A DNA stretch of 64,000 nucleotides from Polytrichum commune (taxonomy: Eukaryota; Streptophyta; Polytrichopsida; Polytrichales; Polytrichaceae): positions 4,156,501 through 4,220,500 of the forward strand of contig OX485807.1 in NCBI GenBank assembly GCA_950295325.1. Direction: 5' to 3'. Position numbers and translations under genes: made by a program. Positions 21,010 through 30,679 of this stretch are shown here, in pieces. The notes under the pieces were generated by a model. It was not told the DNA's origin and made no database searches. It saw only the letters and a program-made list of their open reading frames with translations. How positions within the stretch are numbered: position 1 is the stretch's first letter; every line of letters starts with the position of its first letter.

Positions 21010-23803
21010 CTATATTGCTTTGATTCCCTAACAATCCACCAACAATCCACTTTCAACATTAAAGGTGACAAAAATTTAGTGGTCATGTGCAAAGGCAAAA
21101 TGGTACGTTCCAGGACTTAGTGGATGGTTGTTTGGAAGAACTTCAATCCTCGTGAGAAGAATTTTAGAGTCTTGGATCCTCCGGAGTGTTGTTGATGACA
21201 TAGTTCAGTGAAAATATGAATATGATGCTTTGAATGTTGCAGGGTGCACAAGAGTGGCAAGATGATCATCACATGTTGTTATAGAAATCACATAATTTTA
21301 CACGAGGAATATGCATGAAGGTGTTCCGATGTCAATGAGTCTTCTGGCTATGAGAGTTTGATTCATCATTTGCCTACTTAATTACAACATCCCATGATCG
21401 GGCGTTGACATGACAATTAATGTTTGTACAAGTACTACAGCCATGGCGAGATTTAGATGCCAACATAGCTATGGCTAGTTAGGAACTCAAACATCATGTG
21501 GAAAAAATCATGTGAAGTTCAGTTGTCCACACATTCGCTCGGTATATACAAGTTGTTTCTTAACCTTTGAAACAATATCTAGTCGAGTGAACACCAATCT
21601 AAGGTTGTTGGATGCGGTAGCTAGTAAGAGTGCAATTACAGAATGCCAAACAAATGGCAGTTTCAATTTTGATTAAGCTACATATATTTTTATTGTCATG
21701 CTTCAAATCAATTGCCTGCAATATTACAAAAAAATTGGATGTCAAAATGCGTGAGGGTGCTTGCCACAATAAAGCCTCACACATGACAATGTAAACCTTA
21801 ATATTCCTTTTACCTTTGCAGGTGAAGTAATTATGTTACAAAGACAAAAGTTGATTGTTTTGTGACACAAGGTAAATGTTACACAAAGTCAAGGCGAAGA
21901 GTAATTAATGACCCTATTAATCACTTATCAATCGCAGATGCCAATGCCATTGTTATATCAAAAACTGCCACATAGTAATAATTACTAATGAGCTAACACA
22001 AGAAAGCAAACAAAAATCTCTCTCCATCACCATCATAGTGTTGGAGAGAAACGTCATCCCTCTCCGACCACCATTTGCTTGGTTGCCACCTACTCCAACC
22101 TTCCATTCTCACTACCTCCCTATTGTCCACCTTCCACCTTGTTCAATTTTTATTGTAAAAATCCAAACATGTGGAATTAACTCTTAAGATTATTTGTAAG
22201 AAATTTGCAAGAAATTTAATACATGATAGTGGCATGCCTTGGCATTTGATCAACCTCTGCAAACTCTTTTTTCCCTCTGTTTAGGAGGGTTTGCATGGTA
22301 GGTCATGAGCGACCTACCACTAGAAACTAAGGGCAACGAGACATCGGGTCTCCTTTTGGCATCACGCTACATTATATTTGCATTGTGAAGTTCTTGAGAA
22401 ATTCTGAACCGTGAATCCCGCTAAGTGTAATCAGTTGTTTGTGCATCCCTCCTAAGAAATGATCAAACAATCCAGGATAACTTGTTCACTCATACATCAA
22501 TGTGGCATGTTATTTGCAGAGTCATTTATGATGATTCTTTCAATAGCTTAATGTATTGGGCAAGCATCTAGCAAGTCACTTCATTGTATGTTTGACAAGA
22601 ATGGACAAAGACCTCACTGCAAACCATCTGTGGTGTCAACGTCACATATTAGTCATGCTACAAGTGCATGATGAACTGCTCAAATTCTTCACTTCTGTGA
22701 CCATTGTCGTCCATTGATGCAATGATGGAACTTCATCATTTGTGATACCTGTCAAGTCACCCACAACTAGTTAAATAAGCCTTTGTTTTTATCCTCACAT
22801 ACCTTCCTGTCAGTATTAATTTACCATAATATGAGGATTTTGTAATGGCCTAATGAAGTTCTCCATGGCACTACATATTTGAACATAGCAAGTTATATTC
22901 GAACATCTGGGAATGCTCTGATTTTGAAATAGGTAATAACTTTAAGGTCGCTAGGTAATAGGTAGCTTGGAGTCCAAATGCATGGCTGTGATGAAACTAA
23001 GGCCATTACATCCTGGTGCTAGGTATATAACATCATGCAAGTAAGAGTCAATAGACATAAGAGTGCATTTTTCTTCTCTGCACAGTAACCAGCACTTAAA
23101 CAAATGCAAGCCAGATGAGGAGATAGACAACAATTCAGAACAAATTAAAAAAAGACTCAAAACAGTGCAGATTGACAGCCAGATTTTGATTGCTGACTTT
23201 TGATGAAGGAGAATGCAAAGACCGGGGAGGAGATGTTGAACTCCAGCTGGGCATATTAATAATGAATGGGAATTGATTGACAAGGAAGCTTATGTACTTT
23301 GATAAACAGGAAATCTAAACTTAACAAAACTCGAAGGAGCCTCTTTTTTAACGATTTAAAAGTAGTAGCAGTAGCTCAGAAGAATGTGATCGATCCGCAC
23401 GTGTGATAGGAATTCTTCGATGCAGACGATTCATCACACCTATGATCACCTGATGAACAAAACCCCGCAGTGTAAAGCCTTCGTTCACAATTTCTTGAAA
23501 CGAAAAGTTTGTGGCCTATTTCGCATCTTTGAAAGACTGACTTATCTAGTGCCAGCACTCATTGATAGAAATCTGCTTGCATCTAAAGAATTTCATTAAG
23601 AAAAATTAATTACTGAATGGATTGGCAAGTAGACATACATGCATGCTCTACTAAGGTGGAATTAAACAGCCAGCTGCAGAAAGAAAAAAATCAACAGACC
23701 TCATCAAGTCGACCTCGAATGGGCAATGCTGCATTCTTATCTTTTGCTATCGCCTGCATGTAGATGCTTTTCAGTGGATTACAAAATATCAACACTTGCA
23801 GAG
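21010..23803. repeat. Segmental duplication, left copy
   Basis: Colinear with 26810-33005 in the same orientation. Matching anchors include AATCCACTTTCAA(C/T)AT (21050 and 26845), GATTTAGATGCCAAC (21440 and 27132), GTGACACAAGG (21863 and 27899), GAACCGTGAATCCC (22408 and 29482), TTGGGCAAGCA (22556 and 29630), ACAGTAACCAGCACTT (23085 and 32287) and CTCAGAAGAATG (23373 and 32580). The offset grows from 5.8 to 9.2 kb because the right copy carries insertions and this copy lacks the 3'-terminal SRT1 exons. Confidence 0.88.
23070..23753 (-). pseudogene. Partial SRT1 sirtuin pseudogene in left duplicate
   Basis: It contains counterparts of SRT1 exons 9, 10 and the first bases of exon 11. Exon 9 (23753-23700) is still open: AIAKDKNAALPIRGRLDE with a GT donor. 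Exon 10 begins at 23449 (VIIGVMNRLHRRIP), but one extra base relative to the intact gene shifts the frame after IP and destroys the PYVRID motif. Similarity ends at about 23068 inside exon 11 and at about 23803 upstream of exon 9. No catalytic exons are present, so this is a non-functional fragment. Confidence 0.88.
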
Positions 23804-24370
23804 TAATCTGAAGATACACATCGTCGAGGGTGAACAATTTCTGCTTGTGATAGTCAAAACATCGAGCCACACATAATCTGAAATCAATGACATATATCCT
23901 GTTAATACACACTTGATTCATGAAATTAAACAAATGTAAATACCGTAATGTCAACCTCCGACCAAACACAGAGTCACCATTATAGCACGACTTTAAAATA
24001 GTAGGGCACTCTATGACACCCATCTGGGCCATTAAACTTCGCCATGGCGCAAGGGAATTCTTGCATGCTTCCTATCCATTCATAAGAGAAATCTGCCCCC
24101 TATGTACTTGTGGGCACACTTCATCTCAAATGTGCCCCAATAGGCTAATTCAGGGTCTTTGAAGCTAATTCCGAAGCTCCAATGCAGTGCTGAAAAGTAA
24201 CTGAGTTAAGCCATGTCAATGCAGGAATTCCCGAGAACAGAGAGAGACTTGGCTCACATGATGTTCCTCTGCAGCAGCACATCCACCACATTTTTCGTGG
24301 CGTAAGAGTACAAGCAGATCCCTTGCATCCCGATCCTTTTTGTTGCGCATCACAAACCCAGCTCACTCCA
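23804..24370 (-). other. Unrecognised exon-like sequence abutting the duplication
   Basis: Minus-strand sequence contains GVIECPTILKSCYNGDSVF then GRRLTLR, a possible GT donor near 23943, an AG acceptor near 23881, and LCVARCFDYHKQKLFTLDDV. The joined frame is open and reads like real protein. A further exon-like frame with GICLYSYATKNVVDVLLQRN lies near 24300. I do not recognise the family. It begins exactly where similarity to the SRT1 copy stops, so it marks the duplication breakpoint or an unrelated decayed gene. Confidence 0.45.
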
Positions 24371-24420
24371 CACCTTGAACAACGGCCTTAAATTTCTACG
24401 ATGGTGCGCGGGTCTACGCT

Positions 24421-24611
24421 AGTTACAGATGGGCTGCTTGAGTTTGAGCAGTGGCCGGTTCAAGTTCAAGACTTGACGCAAATGGCCGATCACTCTAGAG
24501 GAATCTCTACAAAAGACCTCAAATTACTAAAGAAAACCGAAAGATATCAATATGCAACCGGTTAGACTTTGGAAGCATTTGGATCTCGACCGATTGTGCT
24601 CAAAATCTCCA
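24421..24611. repeat. Dispersed repeat, partner at 14121-14370
   Basis: Second copy of the dispersed repeat described at 14121, same orientation, without the 43-bp poly(A) insertion. The remaining stretch from 24612 to 25139 holds no feature that I can support. Confidence 0.6.
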
Positions 24612-25139
24612 GTTTGAGCTCAACCAATGACAGCTCAAATGACGACGTCGGCTCCGGTTGCACTTCCCTAGCACCCCGAATCGAGGATCGAAGAGCTTTG
24701 GGGGGCTAAATAATCACCCCTGGTGACAACTATGAAGTACCATATTGTATACGGGACAACGTCAGAACCTTATCTAGAATTGATAAGCCTGCCTAGCCTA
24801 CATCTAATCGACAATGTTGTACTACATTGAATATGCTGGCTCGAACAATAGTAGGCTAGTAGCTGGTTAGAATCTTCACATCAATCTAGTGCCTGTGAAG
24901 TTTCTAGGGAAGATATTGACCAGCGAGATTCATACAGGGACTTCTAATCTAACTGGCTGAAAGCATCGATACTGGAGTTGAGTAATATTGTAATTTGCAG
25001 CACATGTTGAGAAGCACATTGACAGGTTGTACATCGACCTGATTCGTCGGGTACGAAATCTCGAGCTTCAGAGAGGGCTCCTATCATATTCGGCATTCTT
25101 ATAAGTTGGATTCGCAGTACTTACATTCCGACCAGCGTA

Positions 25140-25790
25140 ACCGCGTCTTTGATCGATGTGGCAATTAGTGTTCCTCCGGCTCAACTTGCTGCAACGGGAA
25201 TTGTACAAACACTTCAAGTGACTCCAGCAGCTGTGGAGCATGTGGCAACAAGTGCGTGGGGAACACAATTGCGTCGCGGAAAGTTGTCAATGTTCATCTG
25301 CCACTAGTACCTTATGTTCTAATGGAACATGCATGGACACCAAATCGATTGAAAGAACTGCGGTGCCTGTGGCAACCAGTGTACAATTTACTGGCCATCC
25401 TGTTGCAACGGAGTGTGTACCGACATGAATTATAAAACGTCAATTGTGGAACATGCGGCAACAAGTACTTACACACCGGGTGTTGGTTCCCACCTTGAGA
25501 TGATCCTTGGTTCTACTGTCAGGAAGGAAGTTGTCGATGTGTCCCACCATACGAATTTTCCACTTGTAGAACTGAGCAAATATGCACGGACATGAATTTT
25601 GGTGCAAACAAATGCGGTGCCTGTGACAATAAGTGCCCTTCTGGCTGCTGCAACAAGGGGATCTGCAGGGACACCCAAACTGACCCCAATAACTGCGGAC
25701 GTTATCACATTGCACGGGCTCCTCTACCTGCCAAAGCGGACAATGTAAGTGACCGTCGGGCATATTGGTCAAGTGTCGTGGGTGATGTGT
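25140..25790 (+). pseudogene. Cysteine-rich STIG1-like repeat gene, broken
   Basis: At least four imperfect protein repeats follow the pattern C-x-S-G-x-x-C-C-N-G-x-C-x-(N/D)-T ... C-G-A-C-G-N-(K/Q)-C. Examples are CSSGSTCCNGNC, CGACGNKC, CSNGTCMDT, CGACGNQC, CCNGVCTDMN, CGACDNKCPSGCCNKGIC and DTQTDPNNCG. This is the spacing of STIG1-type secreted cysteine-rich proteins. An in-frame TAG replaces the lysine codon in the first CGN(K)C at about 25175. Successive repeats lie in different frames, so several indels have occurred. No signal peptide was located. Confidence 0.72.
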
Positions 25791-26809
25791 ATATATAAAA
25801 GTGATAAGGATATCTGGACAGTTTCAAAAGGTAGTCTTCTTCATTTGATGCTCTCAAGGAGGCCTTTCTTGCTAAAGAGCGGAACTCTTTCCACCTCACA
25901 GGAAAGAAAGCAGATTACCTTCACCTCAAGTACTTGTGACCATTCTATCAAAACACTGCAGATCGTTAGAGCTTAGAAGTGGTGTCAAATCCCGTGTCAT
26001 GCAGCTGGCCAGAGTGATCACAGAGGCTTCACTGCATTGACAACCATGGTTTTGATCCTCTGAAAGCTACCTCGTTATATGTGATTAATTTCACTAGGTT
26101 TTGTTGTATCAGCATATTTTTACTTTTGAACTGGAGGATGGAAAATATTGATGTATTTTCAATCAAAAGAGAAGGGTTGGTTGCTTCTGCGAGGCAAGCG
26201 TGAATTCACAACATCTTTCTATACTTTCTGAACAAGCTCCATAGTTTTTAAAAGAGAAATGAAAAATTTGAACTCCCAAATTTCCTAAAGATTAGCAAAA
26301 GCCAGAAATTCCACTTCTGAAAGCCCGCTCATAAACACATTGAAAATCTCGTGAGGATTTTAAGTAACTCTAACGTTCATTGGCAACAGCTCTTTCCGGA
26401 TGAGGAGACCAAATGAAGAGGTACTAAGGGCAACATTTCTCCTGCAAAAGCTGTTGCACCAACATTCTCCGGGTCAAAAGTGCCAGTTTAAAACTCAAAA
26501 CTTTTCCGATGTCCCATACTTGCCAATCATCCCTAATGTTCCGAGAGACACCCATACCCAAGACCTGAATAGAACTTTGTGGCAATTTTAGGGGTTTGGG
26601 AAATTCTTGTACTTTCTCTTCGTTTGGCTGGAAAGCTGGAATTCAAAGCAGTGCTTTGGATCATACTCTGAATTGTTCATAAAGGGGTTGGAAGGTTGCA
26701 AAAATGATTTGAATGTGGCTAAATCGGTGGTTACACTGATGTGGCGACCAAGGTTGTATGATCATGTGTAGTCTAAACTCTTGCCAAAACAGTTCCAAAA
26801 GACCACCTG
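25791..26809. other. Intergenic, nothing recognised
   Basis: No coding, RNA or repeat feature is supported. Short plus-strand frames near 26400-26590 are not protein-like. Confidence 0.4.
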
Positions 26810-27928
26810 CTCCAGCAAGTGTATATGTCTAGATTTTAATCCCCTGGCAATCCACTTTCAATATCAAAGGTCATGACCAGAAAATACGACATAGGTCAGT
26901 GAAAATATTAAAGTGATGCTCTAAATTCTGCACGGTGCACAGGGAGTAGAAAAATGCTCATATGTTATTATAGAAATTTAAAATTCCACGCTAGGATGGA
27001 TGAAGGAATTCCGATTTTGATAGTGGAACTGCCAATGCAAGTTCAATTCGTCCTTGGCCTGTTTAATTGCAACAACTGAGGATCAGCATTGACTTGAAGA
27101 TCTATGTCTGTGTGAGAACTCTGGCCATGGCAAGATTTAGATGCCAACGGAGCTATGGCCAATTAGGAACTAAAACAACATGTTTAAGAAATTATCTTAA
27201 GTTCCCCTAGTTGTTCACACTTTTGGTGTATGTTTTTTGTTATCTGCCCTGGATGTGGAAGTAGAATATAGTTGCGGAGTATCAGAACATCAAACAAAGG
27301 GCAGTCGCAATTTTGAATAGGCGGCATATATATTTAGTTTTGGTTTCAGATCAAGTGCATGCAGTATGTCAGAAATTTTGGATGCCGGATTCATGAGGGT
27401 GCCTGCCACAATTCATCATCATGCATGACAATGGAAACCTCAACATAACATTACTAGCCATGTGGGTCAGTTCCATGACCCTAGAATATGTCAATTATAT
27501 TTTGTGGTGCTCCTGAGCAAAGTAAGAATTATTCATTTATTATTCATACAATCAAGCTAACACTTGGAAATTTGGGCAGAGTGCTACTCCCAACACTATT
27601 CACGTGATTCACTATTCATCCCGGTATAATTCACTTTAAAATACTATTCATAGCAATACTACCACTAAAAATACTGACACTATTCATAATATTCTTACTA
27701 ATCATATCAACACTACTCATTATTCGTATTGCCATCAGTTTCTTCCTATTGTCTAAGTTTCTTCCCATGAAGGTAAGATAGTGGAGACCCATACTAGATG
27801 TTGAATATAGAATGAAACACAACCATGCGGATAAATAGTGTTATGAATATTCCTTGTGAGCGAAAAAATCATGGCACGACAACAAGAGTTGATTGTAGTG
27901 TGACACAAGGTAACTCTCACATATACTA

Positions 27929-28290
27929 CACTAAATATTGTATTTAGTGTCACTAATTCTATTTGTCTTGCTCAATACTAATTGTAAACGGCATGTGTAC
28001 CCAAATGTTAACATTACTTGTCATTCCTTATCAAAAAATTGGACATTATAGATTTACAAAGTTGCAATTATTATCAATTATTAAGTGAATTTTCATCAGA
28101 ATTTTCAATCATCCATGCCAATATTTCATCATAAAAATTGTCATGCCTTTGTTTCAACAATTGGCATGGACTTCATCCAAATTCTAATCATTCATAACAA
28201 TACTTGTAAACTCTATTCCTAAGAAGTGTCATTAGAAAAGTTACCACAGTGACATGAAACACCATATGAAACTAATTACAATATTTAGTG
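27929..28290. mobile_element. 362-bp TA-flanked MITE
   Basis: Left end CACTAAATATTGTATTTAG is mirrored by the right end with inverse CACTAAATATTGTAATTAG. TA flanks both sides (27927-27928 and 28291-28292). The homologous position in the left duplicate (about 21875-21900) lacks the element. The motif GTATTTAGTGTCA near its end is shared with the MITE at 28664-29201, so the two are related. Confidence 0.75.
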
Positions 28291-28663
28291 TAGTCATGTC
28301 CAAAGAGTAAATCAAGACCCTATCAATTAATTATCAGGCGCAGATGCCCGTACTGTTGCTAAATTGGATATTGCCAACACACAGTAGTAATGGAGCTACA
28401 AAGCAAGCAAGCAAGCAAACAAATCAAACCACTCTCCTCCATTACTTACACCAAATGGCGAAATCCTTACCCGCCAACACTGTTGCGAGCATATTCTCTA
28501 ATTCCAGTCAAAGCTAGTCTTCTCTCTCCAACTCTCATGATCTCTCCATCATCAACAGAAGCATGATTTGGGACTAGTGCAGCAGAGGACCCAATCCCTC
28601 CCCACCCAGCAATGGCATTTGCTTGAGTTGTCACCTTCTGCAACCTTCTAGCTAGTCTCACTA

Positions 28664-29201
28664 CACCGTTTTTGGTATTTAGATTCGCATGCGCAATAAT
28701 TACATTTTCCTTTATTTTTAGGCGTATGCTAGGTTATACTAATGATCAATAACTGCACCATTAGTGTCACCTCATGGCACTTGGCATTCAAGTGCACTTA
28801 CTAATATTTTGGCATGAGTATGTTCAATGATGTTATGAGATATATGCCTATCTTACACAACGGTCTACAAGTTGATCAACATGTACTCAAATGACACTTG
28901 GCATTAGTTTGTTCAAGAATATCTTCCTCTTGCATACTGAAATATAAACTCATGACACTTGTCAATAGTATGCTCAATAATATATTCCCCTTGCATATTA
29001 AAACGCAAAACTATCATCTCAAGTATCACAATATGCTACGCTAAATGTCATGATGTAAATAATTCTTTACTTTAAAAACTTACTTATGTTGACAAATAGT
29101 ATCATATTGATAATTAGGAGACATGACACTTTGAGACCCTTAGGCATCCAATTTAGGACCTTTGCAAATAGTGAACATGACACTAAATACCATAAACGGT
29201 G
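28664..29201. mobile_element. 538-bp TA-flanked MITE with visible empty site
   Basis: The terminal inverted repeats start CACCGTTTTTGGTATTTAG (left) and the inverse of CACCGTTTATGGTATTTAG (right), 18 of 19 matching. TA flanks both sides (28662-28663 and 29202-29203). The left duplicate has the uninterrupted sequence TCTCACTACCTCCCTATTG at 22107-22125, exactly the two flanks joined with a single TA. Confidence 0.9.
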
Positions 29202-29720
29202 TACCTCCCTATTGCTCATCTCCTACCTACTAAATTTTAATCATAAATAATTCAAAGAGGTGGGGTAAACCGTCAAGATTTCATAAAAGAAGTTTAAAAA
29301 ACAAGACAACTTGTATGACTTGGCAGGTGTTTGACCTCTGCATGTCCTACTTGCTCCATTTTGTAGGATTTACATAGTAAGTCGCAAGCAACCTACCACA
29401 AGAAACTAAGGGCAGAGAGAGATTGAGATCCCTTCTGCACCACTTTGCCTTATATTTGCATTGTGAAGTTCTTGAGCAATTATGAACCGTGAATCCCATG
29501 AAGGCAATAAGTAATCTTTGCGTCCCTACTAAGAAATGATCAAACCTTACAATATCACTTATTCACTCATACATCAATGTGACATGTTATGTGCAATCCT
29601 TTGTGATGAATGTCTCAATGGCTTAATGTATTGGGCAAGCACCTAGCAAGTCACTTCATCACTTTGCTCACCATATGTTACTCTCAAAATTAATGATCTT
29701 GTGATTGCATGTTTGACAAG

Positions 29721-29791
29721 AATGGACATGACTATGGAAGGATTGATGGAAGAAGATTTGCTCTATCAACTCTTCCATAGTCATGTCCATT
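29721..29791. repeat. Perfect 20-bp fold-back with 31-nt loop
   Basis: The arm at 29721-29740 (ending ACTATGGAAG) is perfectly complementary to 29772-29791 (starting CTTCCATAG), and partial pairing continues inward. A third, direct partial copy, GACTATGGAAGG, follows at about 29796. The left duplicate lacks this insertion near 22600. It could be a small fold-back insertion or a MIR-like precursor; sequence alone does not decide. Confidence 0.7.
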
Positions 29792-30679
29792 GATAGACTA
29801 TGGAAGGTGGCATGGACTCACTGCAAACAATCTGTGATGTGTATTGCCATCCCCTTGAGTCCTGCATCAAGCCTTGTCAACATTCTGCATCTACATTTAT
29901 TTAAGAAAATTACATGCAAGTAAAGCTTGTACAGCATCAGCCTTTCAGTGCATCACTTGACCTGGTCGAGTCCAACTCCAGAGCTAAATTTGTACACACC
30001 TAATGGACACGCGGGCAATGTCTTTTTGTAATTCCAGTTATAACTGTCAAATCCTGATGCTAGGTACATAAGATTGAGTGCTGACTCCTTTACAACTCTG
30101 GTCACAGAAATATTTCCTTGTGTCGTGCATAGAGCATCTGTTGATCTCATCAAAAATCTATGGTACAATCTTGCTCTTGTGATTGTCCATTAAACAGAGC
30201 CCAGAAAGTCCAAGGGGGCAGCCCTGGAAGCCTCCTAAAGATAAGAGTAATACTTAAACCTAAACTCTGAATGGGTGTATTGCCCCTTTGTGTGCTGCCC
30301 ACACACCTCTCTTCAAATGCAAGCAATATACCATCTCCGTCCTACCAAAATTTCTGAAATTTGCAGAGGATTTGCCTCCCAATGCTCTTCACCGTGACCC
30401 TGTGTGTCTTCTCACAATGTGCAGAAATGACAAATGCTTTTGCCCAGACTCACTGCATCCTTCATCCTGTAGTGAAGATATCCACAAAATGCATGAGCCT
30501 AGGCACAGCAAAGAACGACTAATACAAGTTGGACCTCTCAAATGCTATGAATGTGGATTCACTTAATGAGGCCGGTGAAGATGCAAAACACAAGGATTGA
30601 CATGATAGGACCACCCATTGTGGAGGGAATGAAGTCCTCATGTGATGCATGTTTGATTGTGCGTCAGGCCTTGAAGTCA

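Noticed and set aside
30288-30566. Plus-strand 92-aa cysteine-containing frame downstream of SRT1
   Set aside because: No start context, homologue or splice support; it lies in the 3' flank of SRT1 and is not conserved in the duplicate.
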